From Verrucomicrobiota bacterium (GTDB taxonomy: Bacteria > Verrucomicrobiota > Verrucomicrobiia > Opitutales > Opitutaceae), in contig JAFEGX010000067.1 in NCBI GenBank assembly GCA_018239675.1, positions 1-63,878 of the forward strand: a stretch of 63,878 bases of DNA, given 5' to 3'. This document shows, piece by piece, positions 48,047-58,567 of this stretch. Numbering within the stretch: position 1 is the first letter of the stretch; each line of letters starts with the position of its first letter. Both the position numbers and the translations under genes were made by a program. The notes beneath the pieces are model-generated. The model searched no databases. It was not told the origin of the DNA and saw nothing but the letters and a program-made list of their open reading frames with translations.

Positions 48047-48094
48047 TGGCGGGCGGTCAGGGTGAATCGGCTTTCACCTTTCAACGCTCAACTA

Positions 48095-48958
48095 TCAACG
48101 ACGCGCTTCCCGCGCTTCTTTCGGCCGCTGCGCCAGCAGCTCGACGAGCTGGGTCAGCAGGGCGTCGCGGTCCTTGCCGGCGAGGGCGAGGGCGAGCTGG
48201 GCGAACAGCAGGCCGTAGGTCGCCCCGATGTCGTAGCGCTGGCCGGCGACGGAGAATGCGAGGTAGCGCCGCTGGGCCGCGAGGGCGTGCAGGGCGGGGG
48301 AGAGGCTGATCCGGCCGTCGGGCTGGGCGGCCATCTGGCGGATGAGGAGCTCGAAGATGTCGCCGTCGAGCACGTGCATGCCGAAGAAACAGAGGAAGAA
48401 TCCGGCGCGGAGTCCCGGCACCAACAGCTCCTGCTCCGCGACCGTCGGAGTCGGCTTTTCGAGCACGGCCTCGATCTGGTACAGCGGGAGGTCGCGGCCG
48501 ACGAGCTTGCCGCCGACGGCGCCGAAGGATGTGAGCAGGTTCTCGCGGGTGGGCTGGACGGCCGAGACCGGCGAGTTCTCCGCGGCCGCGATGTCGATCA
48601 GCTGCCGCGCGCAGGTCTTCGCGCCGGTCGAGACCGCAAGATGGTCGCCGACGAGGTGGAGAAACGGCTCGGTGCTGCAGAACTCGCGGCCGCAGAGCAC
48701 GGCATGACCGTAGCCGCGGGGCTCGGCCTGGAGGGCGAACCGCACGCGCGGCCGCAGCGGCCCGCAGGCCTCGGCGTAGGCGGCCTCGTCGCCCGGGCAG
48801 ACGACCACGCAGAACTCCTCGACCCCGCCGCTGGCGGCCTCCTCGAGCAGGAGCCGGAGTGCCGACTTGGCCTCGCCGTCGGGACCGATCAGCACTTGCA
48901 GGGGCAACTGGCGCTGGCGGGCATTCGCCGCGGTGATCAAGGCCTTGCGGATATTCAT
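48095..48958 (-). CDS. GalU-like nucleotidyltransferase with altered nucleotide-binding loop
   Basis: 287 residues. The fold is that of bacterial UTP-glucose-1-phosphate uridylyltransferase: VVVCPGDEAAYAEAC, RGYGHAVLCGREF, HLVGDHLAVS (the metal-binding GD region) and VLEKPTPT. The usual AAGxGTRxLPxT loop reads AANARQRQLPLQ, so the key glycines are missing. It may still bind UTP in a different way, or it may be a partner of the fusion protein that follows on the same strand 48 bases downstream. Function as a UDP-sugar enzyme is inferred from fold and context. Confidence 0.75.
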   Translation of the reverse strand: MNIRKALITAANARQRQLPLQVLIGPDGEAKSALRLLLEEAASGGVEEFCVVVCPGDEAAYAEACGPLRPRVRFALQAEPRGYGHAVLCGREFCSTEPFLHLVGDHLAVSTGAKTCARQLIDIAAAENSPVSAVQPTRENLLTSFGAVGGKLVGRDLPLYQIEAVLEKPTPTVAEQELLVPGLRAGFFLCFFGMHVLDGDIFELLIRQMAAQPDGRISLSPALHALAAQRRYLAFSVAGQRYDIGATYGLLFAQLALALAGKDRDALLTQLVELLAQRPKEAREARR

Positions 48959-49050
48959 GGGGCAGCGTTTCAGTCAGGCGAAGCGGGAAAGATGACACAA
49001 ATTGTTTCGGCGGAGGACGGGCCCAGAGGGAGGCTTTTGGGAAAAACATT

Positions 49051-49151
49051 ACGCTCGACGTTCAACGCTGAACACCGAAGTGGATTCCAGGTCCATCATA
49101 AGAGGGAAGCTGTCCCATTCAGCGGCCGGCATCCTTGAGCGTTGAGCGTTC
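49051..49151. repeat. degenerate GTTGAACG word repeat upstream of PTPS
   Basis: The left tract ACGCTCGACGTTCAACGCTG (49051-49070) is mirrored by TTGAGCGTTGAGCGTT (49135-49150). It lies between the divergent GalU-like and PTPS-like genes. The flanking bases 48959-49050 and 49152-49233 have no feature I can name. Confidence 0.55.
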
Positions 49152-49233
49152 TCCCCAACGAACAGGTCGCGAGTCCCAATTATCCTCCGCCCGAGTTGAC
49201 GCCGCCGCTCCCTTGGCTTCCCTTGGTTCCTCC

Positions 49234-49698
49234 ATGCCAACCCGCCGCACCTCCGCCCGCCGCGCGCCGCGCGTGCTCACCGGCACTGTGTACATCACGC
49301 GGCAGGTGCATTTTAACGCGGCCCACCGGCTCCACAATCCGGCGAAGAGCCAGAAATGGAACGAAGAGAAATACGGGCTGTGCACCAATCCGCATTGGCA
49401 CGGGCACAATTACGTCCTCGAGGTCACGCTCCGCGGCCAGCCGGATCCCGAGACCGGCTACGTCATGGACCTCGGCGAGCTGAAGCGGATCCTGCAGCGC
49501 GCCATCATCGACCACTGCGACCACCGCAACCTCAACGAGGAGGTGCCGTTCCTGCGCGGGATCAATCCGTCGACCGAGAACCTCGTGATTGCCTTCTGGA
49601 ATGAAATCGCGCCCCGCATCACGTCGGGCACGCTCCACTGCGTGCGGCTCTTCGAGACGCCGCGCAACTACGCCGAGTATTTCGGTCCGGAGGCCTGA
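49234..49698 (+). CDS. 6-pyruvoyl-tetrahydropterin synthase-like protein (PTPS/QueD family)
   Basis: 154 residues. Zinc ligands are seen in FNAAHRLHN and HWHGHNY, the catalytic cysteine in GLCTNPHWHGHNY, and further conserved blocks in DPETGYVMDLGELKR and DHRNLNEEVPF. The spacing Cys-x5-HGH matches the animal-type PTPS rather than bacterial QueD (Cys-x3-HGH), so it probably makes 6-pyruvoyl-tetrahydropterin. The next genes are FolE2 and a short-chain dehydrogenase. A QueD function (queuosine pathway) cannot be excluded. Confidence 0.82.
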   Translation: MPTRRTSARRAPRVLTGTVYITRQVHFNAAHRLHNPAKSQKWNEEKYGLCTNPHWHGHNYVLEVTLRGQPDPETGYVMDLGELKRILQRAIIDHCDHRNLNEEVPFLRGINPSTENLVIAFWNEIAPRITSGTLHCVRLFETPRNYAEYFGPEA

Positions 49699-49715
49699 AC
49701 CGGCCCATGGGTTTG

Positions 49716-49833
49716 GCCGCACGAAGGCACAACAGGCGCAGAGGAAGCCACTATCCTCGGCAAACCCGGTTTCCTATTTTCCCACTTTCGCATTATCCCA
49801 ATCTTGACTGAGCGAGTCCCGCGGCCGCGGGAC
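49716..49833. repeat. CGCAAAG-type word tract and an 18-base palindrome
   Basis: GCCGCACGAAGGCACAACAG (49716-49735) and the bases up to 49749 resemble the word family at 17555-17697. A perfect palindrome GTCCCGCGGCCGCGGGAC lies at 49816-49833, 50 bases before the FolE2 ATG; it could be an operator or a hairpin. Confidence 0.5.
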
Positions 49834-49883
49834 AACGGTTATCGTCCCAACCGCCCGGCCCTGTGCCACGCACCAAAAACGAC

Positions 49884-50861
49884 ATGAAGAAAAAGCCGAT
49901 GTATCTCCACCGCGCCGCGGATGGCACGCCCCCGCGCATCAAGCGCGGCTACGACGCGAAGTTCCGCGCCCCGCCGGCCTACCGCGCGACGCTGCCCGAC
50001 ATGATGGAGGCCGCGCACGACGCCATCCAGGGCGCCAACGTGCCGATCCAGCAGGTCGGCATCCACAATTTCCGGCTCCCGCTCAAGTTCCGCACGAAGA
50101 CGGGCCGCACGCTCACGCTCGAGGGCAGCGTCACCGGCACCGTTTCGCTCGAGGCCGAGCTCAAGGGCATCAACATGAGCCGCATCATGCGCTCGTTCTA
50201 CGAGCACAAGCACGGCACCATGACGGCTGAGTGGATGGGGCGCATTCTAAAAACCTACCTGCGCCGCGTGGACAGCAAGGCGGCCCGGCTGAAGGTCGCG
50301 TTTTCGTACCCGATGCTCCGGCCCAGCCTGCGCAGCGGGCTCGAGGGCTGGCAGTACTACGAAGTGGCGTTCGAGGGCGTGATGACCCGCGACGGCAACT
50401 ACCGCCGGTTCATCCATTTCGACTTCGTGTATTCGTCGGCCTGCCCGTGCTCGGCGGAGCTGACGGAGCACGCCCGCGACCGTCGCGGCACCTACGGGGT
50501 CCCGCATTCGCAGCGCAGCAAGGCGCGGATCACGATCGAGGAGGCCGAGGGCCGGAAGATCTGGATCGAGGACGTGCAAGCGCACTGCCTGCGCGCGCTT
50601 CAGACCGAGACGCAGGTGATGGTGAAGCGCGAGGACGAGCAGGCGTTCGCCGAGCTCAACGGCGCGCACCTGAAGTTCGTCGAGGACGCGGCGCGGCTGC
50701 TGTACCGCGAGTTTGACGCCGACAAGCGCATCAAGGACTTCCAGATCGCTTGCTCGCACCTCGAGTCGCTGCACTCGCACGACGCCGTGAGCGTGATCTG
50801 CAAGGGCGTCTCCGGCGGCTTCACCGCCGACTTCATGAACTTCGGCTCGCTGCTGTGCTGA
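49884..50861 (+). CDS. folE2: GTP cyclohydrolase FolE2 (type IB)
   Basis: 325 residues from the ATG at 49884 (a GTG at 49863 is an alternative). It converts GTP to 7,8-dihydroneopterin triphosphate, the first step toward pterins, folate or queuosine. Seen: [29 protein letters not shown], the catalytic [15 protein letters not shown] with the conserved Cys, and the end [16 protein letters not shown]. The first 40 residues are a lineage-specific extension. FolE2 is the metal-flexible alternative to FolE. It follows the PTPS-like gene after 185 bases. Confidence 0.93.
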   Translation: MKKKPMYLHRAADGTPPRIKRGYDAKFRAPPAYRATLPDMMEAAHDAIQGANVPIQQVGIHNFRLPLKFRTKTGRTLTLEGSVTGTVSLEAELKGINMSRIMRSFYEHKHGTMTAEWMGRILKTYLRRVDSKAARLKVAFSYPMLRPSLRSGLEGWQYYEVAFEGVMTRDGNYRRFIHFDFVYSSACPCSAELTEHARDRRGTYGVPHSQRSKARITIEEAEGRKIWIEDVQAHCLRALQTETQVMVKREDEQAFAELNGAHLKFVEDAARLLYREFDADKRIKDFQIACSHLESLHSHDAVSVICKGVSGGFTADFMNFGSLLC

Positions 50862-50871
50862 GGCTGGTTCG

Positions 50872-50933
50872 CCACGAAGCGCACGAAGGATCCGATCCAG
50901 TCTGCCTCTTGGTGAACTTCGCGTCCTTCGTGG
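50872..50933. repeat. inverted repeat of CACGAAG words
   Basis: CCACGAAGCGCACGAAGGAT (50872-50891) and the tract ending CCTTCGTGG (50925-50933) form an imperfect hairpin directly after the folE2 stop. The same words occur at 10705-10730. Confidence 0.65.
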
Positions 50934-51011
50934 TAAGGATTCGGTCGGGAACAGGACAGGCTCGCGCTTGGCCCGCAGCCAGGGCAAAAAGTGTCCCAAT
51001 CACCACCTAAC

Positions 51012-51719
51012 ATGAAAACAGTCGTGCTCATCACGGGTGCCTCGCAAGGGATTGGAGCAGCGATCGCGAGGGAGTTCGCCGCGGAGATTCGCGGCGTGAA
51101 GCTCGCGCTCGTGGCGCGCAGCGAGCCGCGGCTGGCCGCGGTGGCCAAGGCCTGTGGAAAATGGGGGGCGAAGGTGGCGGTGTTTCCGTGCGACGTCACG
51201 GACGAGGTGGCGGTGGCCGCGCTCGCGAAGGCGGTAACGAAGCGCTTCGGTACGGTCGACGTGCTCGTCAACAACGCCGGCAAGTTCGCCGGGGCGCCGT
51301 TCCTGAAATTCCGCCTGGAGGACTTCGACCGCATGATCGCCACGAATCTCCGCAGTGCGTTCCTGGTGTCGCAGGCAATCGTCCCGGCCATGGCCAAGCG
51401 CGGACGCGGTGATGTATTCAACATCAGCTCGATCGCGGGGCAGATCGCCTACCCGGGCGGGGCGGGCTACAGCGCGGCCAAATTCGGCCTGACGGGCCTG
51501 TCGAAGGTCATGCGCGCCGAGCTCAAGACTCGCGGCGTCCGCGTCTGCTGCGTCCATCCGGGTGCGACGGCCACGCCGTCGTGGAACGGCAGCGGGGTCC
51601 CAGAGTCTCGCATGATGCCCGCCAAGGACATCGCGAGGAGCATCGTCGACATCTACCGGCTCTCCCGCCGCACCGTGGTCGAGGAAATCGTCCTGCGGCC
51701 GCAGCTCGGGGATATTTAA
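51012..51719 (+). CDS. short-chain dehydrogenase/reductase
   Basis: 235 residues. The Rossmann motif TGASQGIG lies near residues 8-15, NNAG near 89, and the catalytic triad is seen as NISSIAG and YSAAKFGLTG. Position after the PTPS-like and FolE2 genes suggests a sepiapterin-reductase-like role, converting 6-pyruvoyl-tetrahydropterin to a tetrahydropterin; SDR enzymes cannot be assigned a substrate by motif, so this is inference. The ATG at 51012 is preferred to a GTG at 50991. Confidence 0.85.
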   Translation: MKTVVLITGASQGIGAAIAREFAAEIRGVKLALVARSEPRLAAVAKACGKWGAKVAVFPCDVTDEVAVAALAKAVTKRFGTVDVLVNNAGKFAGAPFLKFRLEDFDRMIATNLRSAFLVSQAIVPAMAKRGRGDVFNISSIAGQIAYPGGAGYSAAKFGLTGLSKVMRAELKTRGVRVCCVHPGATATPSWNGSGVPESRMMPAKDIARSIVDIYRLSRRTVVEEIVLRPQLGDI

Positions 51720-51758
51720 TGGCCAGCTGTCAGCGGTCAGCCTGATTCCCGCGGAGTC

Positions 51759-51861
51759 GCCGCAAAAAAGCACTGGAGGCAGAGAGGGGCTTCCAATCTT
51801 GAGTGACCGGGTTCTCTGGCGATGGAGCCTTCGTCGATGCGCCTTTGCGCTTTCTTGCGGC
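51759..51861. repeat. inverted repeat of GCCGCAAAAAAGC words at a convergent junction
   Basis: GCCGCAAAAAAGC (51759-51771) is mirrored by GCTTTCTTGCGGC (51849-51861). The flanking bases carry GGAGGCAGAG and GCGCCTTTGCG words of the same family as 17555-17697. It lies between the SDR and esterase genes. Confidence 0.65.
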
Positions 51862-51884
51862 AAAAAGGCCACTTGTCCGATGGC

Positions 51885-52838
51885 TCAGTTTTTCAGGTAC
51901 CAATCCAGCCAGGCCCAGCTTTGGATGTAGAACGCGGCGCACGAAGTGTGGGTCAGGTCGGGGTAATAGGCGTAGCCCTTGACGGCGGGGATGTGGTCGA
52001 ACACGGCGCGGATCGTGACAACTGGGCAGGTCTCGTCCTTGCCGCCGGCACTGACCAGCGCGGGAGCCTGGATGCTGTGCGCCAGATTCAGGGGATCAAA
52101 ATAGTCCAACGTTTGGAGCGCCGACTCGGTCTCGACCCCGGGCTGGGTGAGCAGATGATTTACCAGCGAGCGTGGGATGCACGCGGCCTGACGCATGTCG
52201 CACAGAAAAGGAACGTGGGCGACGACGACCTTGATCCGCGGGTCGAGGCCCGCCACGGCGAGGGCGATGCCGCCGCCCTGGCTCGTGCCCGCCAGGCCGA
52301 TTCGCTGGGCATCGACGTCCGCCCGCGTGGCCAAATAGTCGATGCCACGCATCACGTCGGCGTAGGCCCCTTGGTAATAGGCGCCTTCCGGTTGACCGAC
52401 ATGCCAGATGAGCTTGTCCGGGCCATCTGGCTTCCACAGGGCCGCGGACTCGCCTTGGCCGCGGGGATAGACCTGCAGGATGACATAGCCGCGCAGGCAT
52501 TCGCTCAGCATGACGCCCTGCTGGGTGCCGCCGTAACCCGGCACGGTCACGATGGCCGGCCAGCGCCGCGGCGGCGCTTCGCCCTGCACGGGCACGGCCA
52601 GGAGGGCCCGGAAATGCACTCCGCCGAGGCTGCGCAGCGTCACTTGATAAGTGCGGTACGGCAGCGGCTCTTTCAGCGGGACCACTTCCGCGTCGAGCGG
52701 CTCCCGGGTCAGGCGTTCGCGGGTCTGGGTCCAAAAGTGGTCCAGCGCTTCAGGCGTCGCGACGGCTGGCTCCGCCGCCCAGATGGGCGCTACCAGCATC
52801 AGCCCGGCCAGGAACGAAAGCGTGCGTGGGAGGGGCAT
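51885..52838 (-). CDS. CE7-type acetyl-xylan esterase/alpha-beta hydrolase
   Basis: 317 residues. Signal peptide (FLAGLMLVAPIWA) then an alpha/beta hydrolase of the CE7 type: YPRGQGES (RGQ motif), GTSQGGG (nucleophile Ser near residue 192) and a late DLTHTSC with the catalytic His. It removes acetyl groups from xylan or sugar side chains in the periplasm. It ends the minus-strand run that includes a BNR protein and a xylose-type ABC transporter, which fits a xylan role. Confidence 0.85.
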   Translation of the reverse strand: MPLPRTLSFLAGLMLVAPIWAAEPAVATPEALDHFWTQTRERLTREPLDAEVVPLKEPLPYRTYQVTLRSLGGVHFRALLAVPVQGEAPPRRWPAIVTVPGYGGTQQGVMLSECLRGYVILQVYPRGQGESAALWKPDGPDKLIWHVGQPEGAYYQGAYADVMRGIDYLATRADVDAQRIGLAGTSQGGGIALAVAGLDPRIKVVVAHVPFLCDMRQAACIPRSLVNHLLTQPGVETESALQTLDYFDPLNLAHSIQAPALVSAGGKDETCPVVTIRAVFDHIPAVKGYAYYPDLTHTSCAAFYIQSWAWLDWYLKN

Positions 52839-52848
52839 GATTCAGTCT

Positions 52849-54171
52849 TTACTGGCGGAGTGGGCCGCCGGCGTAGACCAAGCTGACGGTGCGGCCATAG
52901 ATGTCGCGGCCCTGGCCGCTCGTCCAGTCTCCAAGGTCGTACGCGACGAAGAGCTGGTTGTCCTGGTTGGTCTCGGTCACGGCGGTGTAGTGGGTGGTGA
53001 GAATGCCCGAGGTCAGCCGGACGACATGGCTCCAGGTTTCGCCGTGGTCGACGCTGACGGCCAGATAGTCCCCGTTCCCCGGGTAGCCCGCGCGCGGCCA
53101 GCACGAGCGGGCCGGAATCCGGACTCCGACCGTGCAGACCAGCAGTCCGTTGCGCAGTTCGACCACGTCCGGGTCGACGACGGATCCGATCAGGTTGACG
53201 GGCCGGCCGTCCCGTTCGACGACACCCTGGAACATGGCAGCCCACTTATCGGTGTGCCGGATGTCGATGACTCCGAAGTCGAGAATCCGCGGTCGCGCCC
53301 AGGTTACGCCCTCGTCGTCGGACCAGGTCTCATAGAGCTCCCGTCCGGTCCGCAGATAGCAGCGCAGCCGGTCCGCGTTTGGTCCCGCCGAGATGCGAAC
53401 CAGGGCCGGCTCGTCGAAGCCCTCGGTGCCGATCGACGAGTCGGCCGCGATCGTGCCGACGAGGCGCCAGTTGTGGCCCGCGTCGCTGGAGCGGACCAGG
53501 AAGGCCCGGGTTTTCTTCATCGTCGGCAGGTAGTCGGCCGGCGTGTTGTCGCCTTGGAACCAGCCGTAGACCGTTGCGAGCAAATCCCCGTCGGGTAATT
53601 CCAGCAGCCGGCGATGAAGCCGCACCGCCACATGGGCGCGCCCATAGTCGTCGGAGGAGCCGTGGTAATTGACCCCGGGCAGGTGGAACAAGACCTCCTC
53701 CGGCCCCCGCAAGGTGCGCCAATCATCATCGGAGACGTAGAGCTCACCCTGTCCATATTGCTCGTCGCCGGTGGGCGGGATATAGGTGTCGAGCGCCACG
53801 ATCCGGCCGCTGCGCAGCTGCACGGCACCGCCCTCGAAGTTCAGGCCGTTCTCGCCCTTGGGTCGCGGGAATTCCGTCCAGATGCGACCGCCGTCGCGTG
53901 ATACGACTGTCATGATCGCGCTCGGGTAGGAAATTCGCTTGGACGGAAGCGGGGCGTCGACGGTCTGGGCCTGCACGATCAGCGTGCCGGCGGAGGTGCC
54001 GAGCAGTGAAGGCTGGAGCCCACCCTTCATCACGAGATGAGGTTCGCCGAACTCCAGCCGCACCCGCGGGTCGTCTCTCACGACGGTGACTTCGCGGGGC
54101 GCGGGGATGCCGGCCGCGGTGGTGGCGAGTGCGCCTGCGAGGAGCAGGCCAAGCGTGGGGTGGGGATTCAT
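52849..54171 (-). CDS. sialidase-like (BNR/Asp-box) secreted protein
   Basis: 440 residues. A signal peptide (LGLLLAGALATTAAG) is followed by a six-bladed-propeller pattern with at least four Asp boxes: SRDGGRIWTEF, SSDAGHNWRL, SDDEGVTWAR and SVDHGETWSHV. An RxTGRELYETW segment and a conserved arginine set are compatible with the sialidase fold, but the full catalytic Arg triad cannot be confirmed by eye. It may be an exo-sialidase or another propeller glycosidase. It is 10 bases from the esterase gene. Confidence 0.8.
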   Translation of the reverse strand: MNPHPTLGLLLAGALATTAAGIPAPREVTVVRDDPRVRLEFGEPHLVMKGGLQPSLLGTSAGTLIVQAQTVDAPLPSKRISYPSAIMTVVSRDGGRIWTEFPRPKGENGLNFEGGAVQLRSGRIVALDTYIPPTGDEQYGQGELYVSDDDWRTLRGPEEVLFHLPGVNYHGSSDDYGRAHVAVRLHRRLLELPDGDLLATVYGWFQGDNTPADYLPTMKKTRAFLVRSSDAGHNWRLVGTIAADSSIGTEGFDEPALVRISAGPNADRLRCYLRTGRELYETWSDDEGVTWARPRILDFGVIDIRHTDKWAAMFQGVVERDGRPVNLIGSVVDPDVVELRNGLLVCTVGVRIPARSCWPRAGYPGNGDYLAVSVDHGETWSHVVRLTSGILTTHYTAVTETNQDNQLFVAYDLGDWTSGQGRDIYGRTVSLVYAGGPLRQ

Positions 54172-54283
54172 GGGCGCAAGGGCCGGGCGGCGGCGAAGAA
54201 ACCAATGCGGAACCGGGAAAATTGCGAATGCCCGCCGCCGCTGGGTTGAAGGGTGAAGGTTCGGCCGGGGAACACGGGACCAG

Positions 54284-55411
54284 TCAGCGCTTGGCAAGTT
54301 TCACGTCCATCCACACCGCCAGCGTGAGCACCGCGCCCCGGGCGATGAACTTCAGCTCCGGCGAGACCGCCAGCAGGGTCATGCCGTTCAGCAGGCTGGC
54401 CATGATCAGGGCGCCGAAGATCACGCCCAGCACCGTGCCGCGGCCGCCGCGCAGGCTCGTGCCGCCGATCACGCATGCGGCGATTGCGTCGAGTTCCATC
54501 GAATCGCCGACCGTCGTCGTCGCGGCCCCGGCGTACGCGGTCTGCAGCAGGCCGGTGATTGCCACGATCCCGCCGAGCAGGGTGTACGCGCCAATGACCA
54601 CCCTCTGCACCGGCACGCCGGACACGAACGCGGCCTCCTCGTTGCCGCCAATGGCGTAAAGGTGGCGGCCAAACGGCGTGTGCCGGGTGATGATCTGGAT
54701 CACGAGCGCCACGAGCCCCAGCGCGAGCACCGGCAACGGGATGCCGCGAAACTGGTTCACCGAGAGCACAAAGAGCAGCAGGCCCTGGCCCGTCACGAAG
54801 AGCTTCAGGAACGCGAGCTCAGCGTCGTCGGTCTCGAAGCCCATCGACGCCCGGCGCTTCCGGGCGCGCAGCGTGACCACGACCAGCGCCAGCAGGACGA
54901 GCGCGATCAGCACGCAGCTGGCGAGCGGCGGAACGTAGTAGGTCGTGAGCAGCGAAAAGAGATTGGGCCGCCCGCCCGGCGCGACCGGCACCGTATGCGT
55001 GTCGATCACGAGCCAGAACACGCCCTTTAGGATCAGCAGGCCGCCGAGCGTGATGATGAAGGCGGGAATCCGCTGGCGGACGATCAGGGTGCCTTGGGCG
55101 AGCCAGACCAGCAGGGCGACGGCGATGGCCGGGAGGAACGCGAGGATGGCCGGCCAGCCGCGGTTGAAGACGAGCACGGCGGCGATGCCGCCGACAAGTC
55201 CGACGCCGCTGCCGACGGACAGGTCGATGTGGCCCGGGAGGATCACCAGCAGCATGCCGAGCGCCAGCGTGGCGGTGATGGCGAGCTCGACGGAGAGCGC
55301 GGAGAGATTGCGGGCGGACAGGTACTGCGGCGACGTGATGGCGAAGAACGCCCAGATGGCCACAAGGCTGAGGACGAGCGAGAAGTCGCGGACGGAGAAC
55401 TTCGGATTCAT
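54284..55411 (-). CDS. xylH: ABC transporter permease, XylH/RbsC type
   Basis: 375 residues, about ten membrane segments. GHIDLSVGSGVGLVGG and GGTSLRGGRGTVLG are the family motifs. It forms the membrane part of a pentose ABC transporter, probably for D-xylose. A charged loop near RARKRRASMGFETDDAELAF is typical of XylH rather than RbsC. The gene follows xylG after 10 bases. The symbol is based on similarity. Confidence 0.88.
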   Translation of the reverse strand: MNPKFSVRDFSLVLSLVAIWAFFAITSPQYLSARNLSALSVELAITATLALGMLLVILPGHIDLSVGSGVGLVGGIAAVLVFNRGWPAILAFLPAIAVALLVWLAQGTLIVRQRIPAFIITLGGLLILKGVFWLVIDTHTVPVAPGGRPNLFSLLTTYYVPPLASCVLIALVLLALVVVTLRARKRRASMGFETDDAELAFLKLFVTGQGLLLFVLSVNQFRGIPLPVLALGLVALVIQIITRHTPFGRHLYAIGGNEEAAFVSGVPVQRVVIGAYTLLGGIVAITGLLQTAYAGAATTTVGDSMELDAIAACVIGGTSLRGGRGTVLGVIFGALIMASLLNGMTLLAVSPELKFIARGAVLTLAVWMDVKLAKR

Positions 55412-55421
55412 CGCGGAAGAG

Positions 55422-56945
<1,524 letters not shown>

Positions 56946-56947
56946 GC

Positions 56948-57988
56948 TCACTTCTTGTAGATCGACTCGCGGGTGTGGAAGCCGTCGGCGATGACGGTGG
57001 ATTCCAGGCTGTCCTTGTCCACGACGTGGACCGGCAGAAAAATCGAGGGCACGTTGATCTTGCCGTTGGGTAGCTCCTGCCGCGCGACGATCACCTCGCG
57101 GCGGGCCATCTTGACGGCCAGGTCGGCGGCCACCGTGGCGAGGTTCTTGATCGGCTTGTAGATCGTCATGCTCTGCGTGCCCTCGACGATGCGCTGGCAT
57201 GACGCGAGATCGGCATCCTGGCCGGTGACGAGCACCTTGCCGGCGAGCCCTTCCTCGAGCAGGACCTGCACCGCGCCGGCGGAGAGAATGTCGGCCGAGC
57301 AAAGGACGGCGTCGATGTCGCGGCCGGCCTTGGTGATGGCGGCGTTGAGGATCTTCTTGGCGTTCTCGGGCCGCCAGCCATCGCACCAGTCCTCGTGGAC
57401 AATCTCGATGTCGCCGCGGGCGATGGCGGGGTTGAGAATGTTGTCCTGGCCCTGCTTGAACAGGAACGCGTTGTTGTCGGTCTTGGAGCCAAGGAGCCGC
57501 ACGATCCGGGCCTTCCGGCCCTTGAGATGGTCAACGAGATATTGGGCCTGGAGCTCGCCGACGCGGACGTTGTCGAAGGTGAGGTAGAGATCGAGGTCGC
57601 AATTGAGAATGAGCCGGTCGTACGCGAGCACGGGCACGTGGGCCTCGTGGGCGAGATTGACGGCCTTGGCCATGGCGGCGCCGTCGTGCGGAATGATGAC
57701 GAGCGCGCTGACCTTGTTCGCGATCAGCGCTTCGCAGTCGCGGACCTGCCGGGTGTCGCTGCCGTTCGCGGACACCACCATCACGTCGGCGCCCAGCTGA
57801 TTGGCGCGGGCCTCGAACAGGTCGCGGTCGTGCTGCCAGCGCTCGACCTCCAGCGTGTCCATGGAAAGCCCGATGAGCGGGCGCTTGGGAGCACCCGAGG
57901 CATCGCCGCCGGCGCCGCGCCGCAGCGTGAGACCGATGAGCAGGGACAGGACGAGGGAGACGACGACGAGGGCAATCCGAGATTTCAT
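56948..57988 (-). CDS. xylF: D-xylose-type periplasmic binding protein
   Basis: 346 residues. A short signal or anchor (IALVVVSLVLSLLIGLTL) leads into a periplasmic binding protein of the XylF/RbsB fold: LIGLSMDTLEVERWQHDRDL, VSALVIIPHDGAAMAKAV and LVTGQDADLASCQRIVEGTQ, which are characteristic of XylF. It is the first gene of the transporter operon on the minus strand, two bases upstream of xylG. Confidence 0.9.
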   Translation of the reverse strand: MKSRIALVVVSLVLSLLIGLTLRRGAGGDASGAPKRPLIGLSMDTLEVERWQHDRDLFEARANQLGADVMVVSANGSDTRQVRDCEALIANKVSALVIIPHDGAAMAKAVNLAHEAHVPVLAYDRLILNCDLDLYLTFDNVRVGELQAQYLVDHLKGRKARIVRLLGSKTDNNAFLFKQGQDNILNPAIARGDIEIVHEDWCDGWRPENAKKILNAAITKAGRDIDAVLCSADILSAGAVQVLLEEGLAGKVLVTGQDADLASCQRIVEGTQSMTIYKPIKNLATVAADLAVKMARREVIVARQELPNGKINVPSIFLPVHVVDKDSLESTVIADGFHTRESIYKK

Positions 57989-58064
57989 CGGGGCTGGGGT
58001 GGAGGCATCAAAACAGGGGAAAGATAATTTACAACGGCGGAGCCACCTGTGAGCCTGTGGCCGC
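57989..58064. promoter_or_regulatory. divergent promoter region between xylF and the heptose gene
   Basis: Only 76 bases separate the two divergent starts. An AT-rich patch AAAGATAATTTACAA lies at about 58020-58034 and can hold a -10 element for either direction. No operator is obvious. Confidence 0.35.
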
Positions 58065-58562
58065 GTGAACCTCCCGAATCCGAAACTGCTCAGCCTCAGC
58101 GAGGCGGCGGCCCGCCGCCAGGAGTGGCGGGCTACCGGACGCAAGGTGGTCCTCACGAACGGCGTCTTCGACCTGCTGCACACCGGCCACCTCCACTCGC
58201 TGCAATCGGCGCGGGCGCAGGGCGACGTGCTGGTCGTGGCGATCAACTCCGACGCGAGCGTCCGGGCGATCAAGGGACCGACGAGGCCGGTGCAGGGCGA
58301 GCGCGAGCGGGCCTTTGCCTTGGGCGCCTTGTGGTGCGTGGACGCGGTGGTGGTTTTTGGGGAGCCGCGCCTGACGGCTGAAATCCGGACGCTGCGGCCG
58401 GATGTGTACTGCAAGGCGGGAGACTACACGATCGCCACGCTGAATCCCGAGGAGCGCGCCGCCCTTGAGGACGTCGGGGCGAAGATCGTGTTTGTGCCCT
58501 TCCTGCCGGGATTCAGCACGACCGGTCTAATCGCGAAGATCAAGGCGGCCGGGCAGATTTGA
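58065..58562 (+). CDS. rfaE2: D-glycero-beta-D-manno-heptose 1-phosphate adenylyltransferase
   Basis: 165 residues from a GTG. It has the adenylyltransferase motif TNGVFDLLHTGHLHSLQSA (HTGH near residue 39), then VVAINSDASVRAIKG and VYCKAGDYT. It forms ADP-heptose for the lipopolysaccharide core; in many species the gene is the C-terminal half of hldE, here a separate gene. It begins the plus-strand run with purN, an AraC-type regulator and prmA. Confidence 0.9.
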   Translation: MNLPNPKLLSLSEAAARRQEWRATGRKVVLTNGVFDLLHTGHLHSLQSARAQGDVLVVAINSDASVRAIKGPTRPVQGERERAFALGALWCVDAVVVFGEPRLTAEIRTLRPDVYCKAGDYTIATLNPEERAALEDVGAKIVFVPFLPGFSTTGLIAKIKAAGQI

Positions 58563-58567
58563 ACACG

